A DNA stretch of 64,000 bases from Mogibacterium diversum_A (lineage in GTDB: Bacteria > Bacillota > Clostridia > Peptostreptococcales > Anaerovoracaceae). The DNA is taken from NCBI RefSeq assembly GCF_938028775.1, contig NZ_CALIZG010000023.1, forward strand, positions 124,001 to 188,000. The letters run 5' to 3'. Both the position numbers and the translations under genes were made by a program. The notes under the pieces were generated by a model. The model had not been told where the DNA came from and did no database searches. It was given only the letters and a program-made list of their open reading frames with translations. Positions 43,534 through 51,295 of the stretch are shown piece after piece; position 1 is the first letter of the stretch; each line of letters begins with the position of its first letter.

Positions 43534-43665
43534 GCAAAACAACTCATCTTCATCATCATTAAATATGCTATTCTTACGAAGTCCAACTTCTTCCTCTTCA
43601 CGATGGTATTCTCTATCATTATAATTATAAATATATTCACTTATAGTCCAGCTAATTCCATACTA
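43534..43665 (-). pseudogene. C-terminal fragment of an unknown gene
   Basis: A short reading frame without a start codon encodes SWTISEYIYNYNDREY, then HREEEEVGLRKNSIFNDDEDE and LFC before a stop. Upstream of it are stop codons in all useful positions. The acidic tail looks like the end of a once longer protein. It may be a decayed partner (toxin or immunity gene) of the SUKH operon. Confidence 0.35.
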
Positions 43666-43717
43666 TCAATCTCTTCATATTCACCAGAATCACAATTAAA
43701 AGCTCACTTTGACATAA

Positions 43718-44779
43718 TTAGTTTTCCTCAAAATTATCTAATACATACTTCAACATTTCATACGCTGCCTTTTTCTTTGCTTGTTTCTTAGAAGAGGCTG
43801 CTGCATAGAAATAGTACTCCATTTCATCAATATGACATTCCACATTCCAAAAAGGGTTGCCGTCATTATCATGAAACTCTTTAAAACTATACTCTGGAAT
43901 AGAAAAATAGCCGCGTCGCGATAAAGTCTCTAGCTGGTTAATCGCCATATTTAATGAGGGATTAACGATTTCATCCTTAATTGTATATAACATGCTATTT
44001 GCTTCCAAATAGTCATATATGTTTTTTGATGCTTCTTCATGCGCCATCGCCTTGGTCGCACCATAACCAACGGCTTTTTTAACTCCGTCTACAGTGATAA
44101 AACAAACGTACTTTTCGTATCTATTGGGTGCTTTAGAATGCAATAAGTCGCGAGTTGTGAAATAATATCTGTAGGTTTCCGCAAACTCACGTTCCGGTAA
44201 ATCTCCAGTTCTTCTTAGGTTCCAATCTTGAACTTCTTGAATATAATTGATTTTATTTTCAAATATAATGGCCTTTGGATTAAGCATTACCATAACTGAA
44301 TCCTGTATTCGTGAAATATCATAATTCGAATCGATTGCTTCTGCCCCAAGTATAGCTTCAAACAAATCTTCCATAACCGAATGTGATTCCTGGACATTAT
44401 TCTTTTGATCACCATTTCCCATAATCAAATACTCAGCCAGCCCTAGATTATAAATACAATTTGCAAGTGTGTCTTTCTTAACCAATCTTTTTTTAATTTC
44501 AGTAAGTTTGTTTTCCTGGTATTTAGATACAAACTCATTAAAATCTTCATTTGTGTTAAAATTATCCCTTTCTGATGCAAGCATACCAAACTCTTCAGAA
44601 AGTATTTTCACCACTATAAAATCAAGTACTTTATCGCCAATAAATTCAAGCACCTCATTGTTCTCGCCACCGTACTCCTTTGAATATGATCTGCGCACAA
44701 AAGCCTGTTGAAGCAAATCTAGATTTTTGAAATTAAAAGCAATAATTTGTTGGATTTTTGATAGATCATTTCTATCCAT
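43718..44779 (-). CDS. RNase III-like protein with double-stranded-RNA-binding domains
   Basis: A 353-aa protein. The N-terminal RNase III domain (about 5-155) contains the signature NNEVLEFIGDKVLDF with catalytic-position Glu42, Glu45 and Asp49 and the second pair Asp138 and Glu141 in MEDLFEAILGA, so the active site appears complete. A dsRBD follows (about 185-255; GYGATKAMAHEEASKNIYDYL). A second dsRBD lies at the C-terminus (about 268-350; AAASSKKQAKKKAAYEML). Housekeeping RNase III is about 230 aa, has one dsRBD and usually lies near smc/ftsY, so this is probably an accessory dsRNA nuclease. SD AAGGAGGG. Antiphage or RNA-processing roles are inference. Confidence 0.85.
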   Translation of the reverse strand: MDRNDLSKIQQIIAFNFKNLDLLQQAFVRRSYSKEYGGENNEVLEFIGDKVLDFIVVKILSEEFGMLASERDNFNTNEDFNEFVSKYQENKLTEIKKRLVKKDTLANCIYNLGLAEYLIMGNGDQKNNVQESHSVMEDLFEAILGAEAIDSNYDISRIQDSVMVMLNPKAIIFENKINYIQEVQDWNLRRTGDLPEREFAETYRYYFTTRDLLHSKAPNRYEKYVCFITVDGVKKAVGYGATKAMAHEEASKNIYDYLEANSMLYTIKDEIVNPSLNMAINQLETLSRRGYFSIPEYSFKEFHDNDGNPFWNVECHIDEMEYYFYAAASSKKQAKKKAAYEMLKYVLDNFEEN

Positions 44780-45062
44780 TAAGATCCCTCCTTATTCTAA
44801 AAGAAGGCACAATAATAGCCTGACGTTTTTCCACATGAAAAGACTGCCCGACCTAATGAGATTAAATTAAATTCTATATTTCTCAGTATTTTACTAACAT
44901 CCACTTGCATAAATACTAGCAAATAAACAGATACATTGTTTTCAATTTAAACTTACTATGCCTTACAATATTTACAGAAGTATTATACTTCTACTCAAGT
45001 AAATACACAAATAGATTAGAATAATTAAAATTTATAGAGCCTAGAGTCAGATTCGGTATACG
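44780..45062. other. Non-coding stretch upstream of the RNase III-like gene
   Basis: This AT-rich 283-bp part of the 461-bp gap 44780-45240 contains no open frame I can support. It should hold the promoter of the RNase III-like gene, but no convincing -35/-10 pair stands out. The rest of the gap holds the dual-hairpin element and a terminator. Confidence 0.5.
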
Positions 45063-45144
45063 AAAAGCGAGGCAATTTTTACTCTTGCCCCGCTTTTCAC
45101 TTTCTCATAATACGTTTTTGGGTAAACATCCGAGAAAGGAATTC
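45063..45144. repeat. Dual-hairpin intergenic element, copy 1
   Basis: A terminator-like stem (AAAAGCGAGGCAA with TTGCCCCGCTTTT, 45063-45097) is followed by a second dyad CTTTCTCA...CGAGAAAG (45100-45138) and GGAATTC. The same two-part arrangement, with the conserved CTTTCTCATAAT and GAGAAAGGAATTC, occurs at 60212-60285. No adjacent gene explains copy 1. Confidence 0.6.
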
Positions 45145-45211
45145 TTTTTGCTACTCGCAGTAATCCAATTCACAAAGGTCAACAAACTAATAACTGATGT
45201 TTCCCCATGCA

Positions 45212-45242
45212 AAAGGGATTGGGCAAAATGCCCAATCCCTTT
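45212..45242 (-). terminator. Rho-independent terminator after the ImmA/IrrE gene
   Basis: A perfect 13-bp stem (AAAGGGATTGGGC) with a 5-nt loop. It begins inside the stop codon of the gene and is followed by TTTT on the minus strand. Confidence 0.85.
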
Positions 45243-46197
45243 ACATTTCATCTTTCCCTAAAATTTGACGGTTCATTTTCTTTATTTCAAAACCATACTT
45301 TTCTTTTAATTTTGAGCATCTTTCTTGTGGAATTATTCCTTCATGTTGCAATCTGCCGGCTACAATTCCTGGATGAATTCCTATCGTTTTAGCAAATTCA
45401 ACAATCTCATCATCAGATGTATATCTTGAAGGAGCTAATCTTCTATAATCCTCAGGCGAAATCAAATAGTTCTTTGCAAACTTATCCGCATCTATTTCCA
45501 GTTTATTATTAATATCCATCATTTCTTCTAGCGTACTGCTGATAAAGACCTTCTTAATCTTTTGCTGAAGTACATGCCTGATTTCATGAAATAAAGAAAA
45601 CCAGAACTTATCTGCATAAACTCCTCGATTGTTTATCGCAAGAACGACCCTATCTTCTGTTACCCACTTGACAGCACCATTCACGCCTGAATTTTTCAAG
45701 TGTGGTAATAAAACAAATGCAATACCGCATTCAGCAAATATTTCATACATTCTTGGCAAAAATTCCTTCGGCTTCTTTACCGTCATACCTCTAAGCTCAG
45801 GTAAATACCCTTTTAACTTCGCTGCATTATAAGGCTTCGTCTCAATATCTTTTGAGATGTTTATAGCTGTTTGAATCCATGCTCTAGAATTAATGATGTT
45901 CTTATCACTATTAAAAGATGAACTTGATCTAAAATTTATTAGAAAATCCGGCTGCAACATAATTCTTAAATCTGCAACCTTAAAATACTTACATAAATTT
46001 GCAACTTTATCGTTGATACTTCTTGTTTTTGGCAAGCCAACTACATCAACAAAATATTTATAATCTATTTCTTTTACAAGCTCTGCTTGTGCATCAATAT
46101 CCCCAGCCTGCTGTATCTCTATCAGTTTTTGATCATAACAGAAATATGTGATAGCAAATGTAATTATTAGATATTTTGATAATTTGTTATATTTCAT
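45241..46197 (-). CDS. ImmA/IrrE-family metallopeptidase, N-terminally truncated
   Basis: A 318-aa protein with the zinc site HEIRH (204-208) and the downstream E/D ligand region LEIDADKFAKNYLI (about 233-246). From about residue 23 it matches the linker and peptidase part of HigA/XRE-ImmA fusion proteins, such as the LPKTRSINDKVANL region. The N-terminal HTH domain expected in that fusion is missing and is replaced by an odd hydrophobic start (YLIITFAITYFCY). The ribosome binding site is poor. It is probably a 5'-deleted gene next to mobile-element debris; intact ImmA enzymes cleave repressors of integrative elements. It may be non-functional. Confidence 0.75.
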   Translation of the reverse strand: MKYNKLSKYLIITFAITYFCYDQKLIEIQQAGDIDAQAELVKEIDYKYFVDVVGLPKTRSINDKVANLCKYFKVADLRIMLQPDFLINFRSSSSFNSDKNIINSRAWIQTAINISKDIETKPYNAAKLKGYLPELRGMTVKKPKEFLPRMYEIFAECGIAFVLLPHLKNSGVNGAVKWVTEDRVVLAINNRGVYADKFWFSLFHEIRHVLQQKIKKVFISSTLEEMMDINNKLEIDADKFAKNYLISPEDYRRLAPSRYTSDDEIVEFAKTIGIHPGIVAGRLQHEGIIPQERCSKLKEKYGFEIKKMNRQILGKDEM

Positions 46198-46293
46198 GCT
46201 TTCTCATTCCCATCGTCAAATTCTAATTTATTTGTCTATGTCGCTTAATATTATGGTATTTTTTAGGCATTTTTCTACTGCCAGATTTCATAC

Positions 46294-46494
46294 TCAATCA
46301 CCACTATTCACCTTAGCTTGTATTACTTTAAACAGCTTATCTTGAAATGTCTCTTTACTCTTTTTATCAAAATATATCTCTGTTACAAAGGTCTTTCCAT
46401 TTATCTTTTTTGTAAGAATACCATCAGGATTTTGGTGGGGTGATTGTTCTTCTGTCTTTAGTTCTTTAATATCTGTTTTCTCATTTTCTGCCAT
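46294..46494 (-). CDS. tnpW: Transposon-encoded protein TnpW-like
   Basis: A 66-aa hydrophilic protein with the characteristic QNPDGILTKKINGKTFVTEI and FDKKSKETFQDKLFKVI segments of TnpW proteins found in Tn4451-like mobilisable and conjugative transposons of Clostridia. The role of TnpW is unknown. The SD AAAGGAGG is strong and the frame is intact. It marks the left part of a decayed mobile element; no serine recombinase (tnpX) or relaxase remains nearby. Confidence 0.75.
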   Translation of the reverse strand: MAENEKTDIKELKTEEQSPHQNPDGILTKKINGKTFVTEIYFDKKSKETFQDKLFKVIQAKVNSGD

Positions 46495-46559
46495 TTAGTT
46501 CCTCCTTTCGACTTGCACAAAAAAGATTTCCTGTAATTAGGAAACCTCTTTTCATATTG

Positions 46560-46790
46560 GTTGATATTTGGTTTTAGGTTGTTGCTTGTAGCCTCTTTCT
46601 TGCTCTATATTCTCTTGCTTTTATCCGCTCGTACTCTCGGCACTTTTCAAGATTTTTCGGTCTGTTCTTTGGCAAGACTGTTTTTTACCAGTGCTTCAAA
46701 CTCTGATTTGTTTGTATCATATTTTCTAATGTAACAGATACAAAAATAAATCCCAAGTTTATTTCCTTCTCCCGTTTTCATCAAAATTGT
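46560..46790 (-). pseudogene. Decayed small mobile-element gene
   Basis: In minus-strand frames one reads ICYIRKYDTNKSEFEALVKN, then SLAKEQTEKS, a frameshift, and KNRPKNLEKCREYERIKARE YRARKRLQATT to a stop near 46573. The basic, charged C-terminus resembles small DNA-binding proteins of mobile elements, but I cannot name it. It is part of the 540-bp gene-poor stretch 46498-47037. Confidence 0.35.
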
Positions 46791-46945
46791 TCTTCAATGC
46801 GATTTCTGTTGAAATAATCACTCCAGCTAAAGGAATCATCTGTATCATCGTGATAATACTGCCAACAGTTCCCACCGTCTCCGTTCCCTTTCCAAAAACA
46901 ATAGCTATGGCAATCACGGAGAGAGGTGCTAAAATCAGCCCGCAA
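46752..46945 (-). pseudogene. C-terminal fragment of a small membrane protein
   Basis: A start-less frame encodes LILAPLSVIAIAIVFGKGTE, then TVGTVGSIITMIQMIPLAGV and IISTEIALKNNFDENGRRK with a stop: two hydrophobic helices and the charged end typical of DUF3784/SdpI-like small membrane proteins. The 5' part is cut off at the inverted repeat at 46953. Confidence 0.45.
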
Positions 46946-46952
46946 CGATACC

Positions 46953-47014
46953 GAGGGTGCGGACATTTTCTTGGACAGTCTATCCGACTAATCCAAGGTT
47001 ATGTCCGCACCCTC
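46953..47014. repeat. 14-bp perfect inverted repeat bordering the membrane-protein fragment
   Basis: GAGGGTGCGGACAT and ATGTCCGCACCCTC are separated by 34 bp, with an inner CTTGGA/TCCAAG pair. There is no T-run, so a simple terminator is unlikely. It lies exactly where the fragment at 46752-46945 is broken and next to the four-gene cargo operon; a transposon end, oriT or recombination site are possibilities. Confidence 0.5.
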
Positions 47015-47037
47015 CTCTCCACAAAATCTTCTTAAAT

Positions 47038-47499
47038 CTAAATGGTGAACTCAAACTCAATGCTAATATCCAACCTATCTTTTAAGGTATTATAGATTAA
47101 ACATTTTGATATGATATTTCTAAAGTAAGTCTCAGCCTTATCAGCTTCCATAAAGGTATATAGGTATATTTTTATCTTGATACTCTCAATATAAGGCAAG
47201 TCATCAAAGCCCTTTACAGCCAAGAGACTCAGGGGATTTTTCACAGTTACCACAGTCTGACTTTCTAAGTCCATTATTGTTTCACCCTGTTTTTTTGCAT
47301 ATTTATCTATTGTAATAAGCAAATCCGAAACTATAGAGGCAACAAAGTGGTCAAGCGAGGTAAATTCTTCTTCTTTAGAATCAAAGCTGATATTTTCATT
47401 TATATTGATACTAATTTTTTCATTATAGGCTTTCACGCCGTTATTTACAGCAATTAATCTATATTTTTTTTCATAAATTTCAGATTCTCTAACACTCAT
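47038..47499 (-). CDS. OsmC-like protein
   Basis: A 153-aa soluble protein with an OsmC-like layout: N-terminal strands, then SLDHFVASIVSDLLITIDKY on the long central helix, a second half with LSLLAVKGFDDLPYIESIKI and a C-terminal helix with KCLIYNTLKDRLDIS. The catalytic cysteine pair of peroxide-reducing OsmC/Ohr is not present: no Cys stands at the usual helix position and only one Cys (ISKCLI) lies at the second. It may therefore have a binding or other role. The gene overlaps the end of the MetE-like gene by 11 bp and is last in the operon. The family call is by pattern. Confidence 0.6.
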   Translation of the reverse strand: MSVRESEIYEKKYRLIAVNNGVKAYNEKISININENISFDSKEEEFTSLDHFVASIVSDLLITIDKYAKKQGETIMDLESQTVVTVKNPLSLLAVKGFDDLPYIESIKIKIYLYTFMEADKAETYFRNIISKCLIYNTLKDRLDISIEFEFTI

Positions 47500-48670
47500 C
47501 TCTTAATATCCTTGCTGCTGTAACCATGTTTTTAATCTTGTTTTCTATATTTCCATATGTATTCACCGGTCTATTTGAAAATGTTGCATAACCACAATCA
47601 GGATTGAGCCAAAGATTTTCTTTTTTTACATATTTTAAGGCTTCCCTGGCTCTCTCCACTATGCCTTCTACACTCTCTGCCTCATCCATTCTCGGATTTA
47701 ACACTCCCAGACCAAGAATAATATCACTGTTAATCCTATCATCTGCTAATAACGCCTTGAGTTCTCCGGCTCTTGGAGTCGAAAATTCAAGAGAGAGATT
47801 ATCGCAACCTGATTTACTAAATAATTCAACCAAAGGAGTATACGGTCCTTCCAGTAAAATTTCTTCTTTTTTGCTCCAATTCCCTCTACAGACATGCAGG
47901 GCTGACATTGATAATTTTTTATTAATTTTGCTAATGACTGAACTTATTAGATGCGTAGCAAATTCCAACTCTTCTGTTGGATCTTTTCTCTGTGACAGAC
48001 TGGCACACATAAAACTTCTTGGCTTACCCTCAGTAAACACAATCTCAGTCAGAACAGGCTCATCAAGCTGGATTACATCCACTCCTATTTTTTGAATTTC
48101 TAATATTTCTTTTTCAAAAATATCAATTACAGCCTCACCTAAAGCTTCTTTGGACGGATATCCATTTTTAGAAAGTTCGTACAGCCACATACTTCTGGTA
48201 ACCAGATAAGGCCCCGGCATTGTGATCTTAATAGGCTTATCAGTATATTTTTTTACCATCAGAAGCTCATTTTTTACTATGTCTCCCTTGTAAACAAGCT
48301 TATCATTACAGATTGCATTTTTAATTGACTGAGCTGGTACATCCAAGATACTGAGCTGATTTTCAAATTCCCTCTTATCTTCTATATATTCAAGCATATC
48401 AGCCTGAGTCATTTCAATGACTCCACCTATTTTTTCTGAAATGAACGAAACATAATTATCCCTTGCTATCTCACCGGAAGTTATGATATCTATACCAAGT
48501 TCTTCCTGCATCTTAATTATTTCCCTCGTCTGTTCCTCGACAAGGTTCATATATTCTTCTTTCTCCATCATACCAGCTCTTACCATGCGTCTAGCCTTTA
48601 GTACCTTTTCACTTCTAGGCATAGAACCAATAAGAGCGGTAGATAAAGGTTTAAACTTATCTACCGCCAT
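47489..48670 (-). CDS. Core-MetE (cobalamin-independent methionine synthase C-domain) methyltransferase
   Basis: A 393-aa TIM-barrel protein corresponding to the C-terminal half of MetE only. Zinc ligands are present at His259 and Cys261 (ALHVCRGNW), Glu295 (LSLEFSTPRAGEL) and Cys359 (NPDCGY), with the substrate motif QLDEPVLTE at 201-209. Short core-MetE enzymes lack the folate-binding N-domain and often take methyl groups from corrinoid proteins or small thioethers, and the donor here is unknown. Position between a PhnD-like binding protein and an OsmC-like protein suggests methyl or thiol metabolism of an imported or scavenged compound. The start overlaps nothing but lies 4 bp after the upstream stop. 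Confidence 0.85.
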   Translation of the reverse strand: MAVDKFKPLSTALIGSMPRSEKVLKARRMVRAGMMEKEEYMNLVEEQTREIIKMQEELGIDIITSGEIARDNYVSFISEKIGGVIEMTQADMLEYIEDKREFENQLSILDVPAQSIKNAICNDKLVYKGDIVKNELLMVKKYTDKPIKITMPGPYLVTRSMWLYELSKNGYPSKEALGEAVIDIFEKEILEIQKIGVDVIQLDEPVLTEIVFTEGKPRSFMCASLSQRKDPTEELEFATHLISSVISKINKKLSMSALHVCRGNWSKKEEILLEGPYTPLVELFSKSGCDNLSLEFSTPRAGELKALLADDRINSDIILGLGVLNPRMDEAESVEGIVERAREALKYVKKENLWLNPDCGYATFSNRPVNTYGNIENKIKNMVTAARILRDEC

Positions 48671-48674
48671 ATTT

Positions 48675-49502
48675 TTATCTCTTTTCGTTAAAATTTTCCA
48701 AGAAATTCAGATACTTATTTGCTTCTGTAATCTGCTCAAAGCCTGTTGTTCTTCCCTCAACCCACTTAGTCAGACCTTCCATATCCATTATCTCTTTTTC
48801 TTTTTCATTGGAATAGTCCATCTTAAGCATTATATCGGAGAACTCTTTCAAATCCTCATCACTTACATCCTGATGAGCAGAGAACAGACAATGATCAAAC
48901 TTTTCTGTCTTGGCTAAAACTTCAACAACATTTTCATCAACACTTCCGTCCTTTAGCCAAGCTTCAAAGTTTGGTGCAAGTACAAAGCTTGCTTCAGTTT
49001 TGCCATCAATCATTGCATACATTGCATCTTTTTCACCACCAACATGGTCACCATGAAGTCCAACTCCAATATCAAATCTTACTTCCTCATAGTCCTTTCC
49101 AAATTCTAGACCATTATCTCTTAAGAATTTGATAGGTATGAGTCTTGCCTGTGGAGAATCTATGGCACCGAAGCCAATCTTCTTGCCCTTAAGATCAGAT
49201 ACATTCTTAAAGCCCCTGTCTTTTCTAACAACCATATAAGTACAAAGGTCTCTGTCTGTATTTCTCATAGGCCCAAACTTATCTTTTCCAGCCAGTCTAA
49301 GATGTGAATCAAGCCTTGCTAATGGAGAATTCCAAGCTATATCAATTTCTTTATTTTCTAATGCAGTTACCTGCAAATCATAATCTTTAAAATATACGGC
49401 TTCTATCTCCGCACCATTTTCCTTGTAATAATCCTCTATCATCTGCCATATAACAGACACCTTAGGATCATATAAAACTGCACCTACTTTTAATTTTTTC
49501 AT
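48675..49502 (-). CDS. PhnD-like periplasmic-binding-fold protein without signal peptide
   Basis: A 275-aa protein of the phosphate/phosphonate-binding (PhnD) family: an opening VGAVLYDPKVSVIWQMIEDYY, the central KGKKIGFGAIDSPQARLIP and a YAMIDGKTEASFVLAPN block. Unlike transport receptors it has no signal peptide or lipobox and no ABC permease or ATPase lies nearby, so it is probably a cytosolic sensor, substrate carrier or enzyme-associated protein. It is second in the operon, 28 bp after the dehydrogenase gene, with SD AGAGGG. Substrate unknown. Confidence 0.8.
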   Translation of the reverse strand: MKKLKVGAVLYDPKVSVIWQMIEDYYKENGAEIEAVYFKDYDLQVTALENKEIDIAWNSPLARLDSHLRLAGKDKFGPMRNTDRDLCTYMVVRKDRGFKNVSDLKGKKIGFGAIDSPQARLIPIKFLRDNGLEFGKDYEEVRFDIGVGLHGDHVGGEKDAMYAMIDGKTEASFVLAPNFEAWLKDGSVDENVVEVLAKTEKFDHCLFSAHQDVSDEDLKEFSDIMLKMDYSNEKEKEIMDMEGLTKWVEGRTTGFEQITEANKYLNFLENFNEKR

Positions 49503-49530
49503 ATATTCCCTCTTGTCAGATTATTTACTA

Positions 49531-50658
49531 TTATACTAATGGCTGTCCTGTAATAGCCTTTCCTAACCATACAATGAGTACATCTACAGATGGAGCCATA
49601 ATCTGACCTGCGTAAGAGTCTCTTAAAAGTCTCTCAATCTGCGTTGCCTTGTTGTAAGTCTTTCCTCCTCCTATTCTCATAGCAAGTCTTGATGCTTCAA
49701 TTGCATTTTCAGATGCATTGATTCTTGCCGCAATGATTTTTGCAACTGCATCAGCTTCACCAGCGTTAAAGCTTCTTGCAGCTTCTCTTGTTAAGAATTC
49801 AGAAGTCTGAGCCATAGTATATATTCTAGCTAAGTGAATCTGTACTGTTTCAATATTGGAAAGTGATCTTCCATCAGGATATTTTCTGCTCATAGAATAA
49901 TTGGTTGCAAGTTCAAGCTGAGCCTGTACTAAACCGGTATATACGCTTGCAAGACCAACTATAAACATAGGTGCTACCTGAGCAAATACCTGATCCATAC
50001 CACTTCCGTCCTCACCAATTCTCATAGACATAGGAAGTTTTATATTGTCCATCTTCATTGGGCAGGATACATTACCTCTCATACCGATACCCTTCCACTG
50101 ATTCATTGCAAATGAAAGTCCGACACTGTCCTTTGGTACTATCCAGTTATTGATTGCGTTTTCTTTCTCAGCAGGAGCAAGTACAAGATAATAAGCAGCC
50201 TGTTCAGCGGAAGTTACCATGGATTTAACTCCATTTAATACAACTCCTTCTGCACTATACTCAGCCTTTACTTCAGGCAGATAGAAATGTGTTCCTGTGC
50301 CGAACTCAGAATAAGCAAGTGCTAAAAATACTTCATTTTCTACAACATCCTTGCAAATAGCTTTCTTGGTTTCTTCTGTTGCATTTGCAAGTACACAGTT
50401 AAGTGCAACATTGTGCATCATATAGCAAAGGCCTGCTGTTGGGCAATATTTTGCAAATGCAAGCACTGCCTCCTGATGCTCTACTATTCCTTTTCCTAAG
50501 CCCCCAAGCTCTGTAGGAATTATCAATTTGAAGTATCCTGCTTTCCCCATCTCCTTAAAGGTTTCCACAGGAAAAGCCGCATTTTCATCGGTTTCCTTTG
50601 CATAAGGTGCTACATGCTTTTTCGCAAACTCCAGTGCCTCATTATAAAAATCTGACAT
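49531..50658 (-). CDS. Acyl-CoA dehydrogenase-family flavoprotein
   Basis: A 375-aa flavoenzyme with the three-part acyl-CoA dehydrogenase fold: N-terminal helices with FKEMGKAGYFKLIIPTELGG, a middle beta domain with ALAYSEFGTGTHF and GVKSMVTSAEQA, and C-terminal helices with NIETVQIHLARIYTMAQTSE. The usual IYEGTSEIQ segment that carries the base in many members is replaced by LLRDSYAGQIMAPSVDVLIV, as in divergent or sulfur-acquisition (SfnB/DszC-like) relatives. It is first gene of the operon with SD GGAGG nine nt before the ATG. In an anaerobe an oxygenase role is unlikely; the substrate is unknown. Confidence 0.88.
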   Translation of the reverse strand: MSDFYNEALEFAKKHVAPYAKETDENAAFPVETFKEMGKAGYFKLIIPTELGGLGKGIVEHQEAVLAFAKYCPTAGLCYMMHNVALNCVLANATEETKKAICKDVVENEVFLALAYSEFGTGTHFYLPEVKAEYSAEGVVLNGVKSMVTSAEQAAYYLVLAPAEKENAINNWIVPKDSVGLSFAMNQWKGIGMRGNVSCPMKMDNIKLPMSMRIGEDGSGMDQVFAQVAPMFIVGLASVYTGLVQAQLELATNYSMSRKYPDGRSLSNIETVQIHLARIYTMAQTSEFLTREAARSFNAGEADAVAKIIAARINASENAIEASRLAMRIGGGKTYNKATQIERLLRDSYAGQIMAPSVDVLIVWLGKAITGQPLV

Positions 50659-50780
50659 AGCAAACTACCTCCTTATAATAGTTAAAATATTCAAATGTAT
50701 ATGTATTGTTTACATATTATATGTGGACTTTGTACAAATACACAGTTATTTTTACATACTGCCAAGGTTCTGTCAATTAA

Positions 50781-50816
50781 AAATGCACTATAAATGACTA
50801 GATTTATAGTGCATTT
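50781..50816. terminator. Symmetrical 15-bp hairpin (bidirectional terminator-like)
   Basis: AAATGCACTATAAAT and ATTTATAGTGCATTT form a perfect 15-bp stem with a 6-nt loop (GACTAG), upstream of the four-gene operon and downstream of the RepA/Fic scar. A/T-rich ends give weak T-runs on both sides. The operon promoter must lie in 50659-50780, where TATAAT is seen on the minus strand without a good -35. Confidence 0.65.
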
Positions 50817-50851
50817 CTATGAAATAGCAATAATTTTTTAATCCTTTCACT

Positions 50852-51018
50852 CTATTCCAATATTTTCAAATACATGTCAAGTCTGGAGTTTACATAACCT
50901 GCAAACAGTTTCTCCATTGCAGAAAGATTATTTTTTTCATGATACTCGTCAAAAGCCTTATAATATTCCATACTATCCATTAATTTTATATCTATTGGAG
51001 GATACCCTGCCTCAGATT
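50852..51018 (-). pseudogene. C-terminal fragment of a Fic-family protein
   Basis: A start-less frame reads GYPPIDIKLMDSMEYYKAFD, then EYHEKNNLSAMEKLFAGYVN and SRLDMYLKILE with a stop at 50852, the typical end of Fic proteins carried by Clostridia conjugative elements. The catalytic HPFxxGNGR motif is not present; it has been lost with the 5' part. The fragment begins exactly where the RepA_N frame stops, indicating a deletion that joined two genes. Confidence 0.65.
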
Positions 51019-51206
51019 AACCAAAAGTCTTCCTTGTCTATCCAGTTATTCTTAAAGGACATTCCAGTTCGTTTCAAAAGCATGGAGTATAGGATAATGG
51101 CTTCAGCAGACAGTCCCTTAAATTCTTCTCCGTCTACCAATATTTCAGGCACTTTCAGAAAGTTAAATCGCTCTGCTTCACGATTATAGAAATAGTCAAA
51201 GTCCAT
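51012..51206 (-). pseudogene. Truncated replication initiator RepA_N
   Basis: A 64-aa frame with a strong SD (GGAGGTGATCC) encodes only the N-terminus of a RepA_N replication initiator: FKGLSAEAIILYSMLLKRTG and FKNNWIDKEDFW match the RepA_N pattern (KGLSAEAKxLYxLMLxRxxLS, NxWxDExxxx). Full-length proteins are about 250-330 aa, so most of the gene is deleted. RepA_N genes of this type lie in Tn1549-like and related ICEs. Confidence 0.75.
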
Positions 51207-51295
51207 GCAGGATCACCTCCCTTCTTAAAAATTTGCAAAGAAAAAGACGATAGTTTTTTCTCTATCGCCTTTGGTAACCATTTTTATGAAAATTT

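Noticed and set aside
46787..47035. 82-codon plus-strand frame with hydrophobic start
   Set aside because: The minus-strand frame of the same DNA encodes a recognisable membrane-protein C-terminus, and the plus frame continues through the inverted repeat without family features.
49531..50658. Butyryl-CoA dehydrogenase (bcd)
   Set aside because: There are no etfA/etfB, crt or hbd neighbours, and the usual EGTxEI-type C-terminal motif is replaced.
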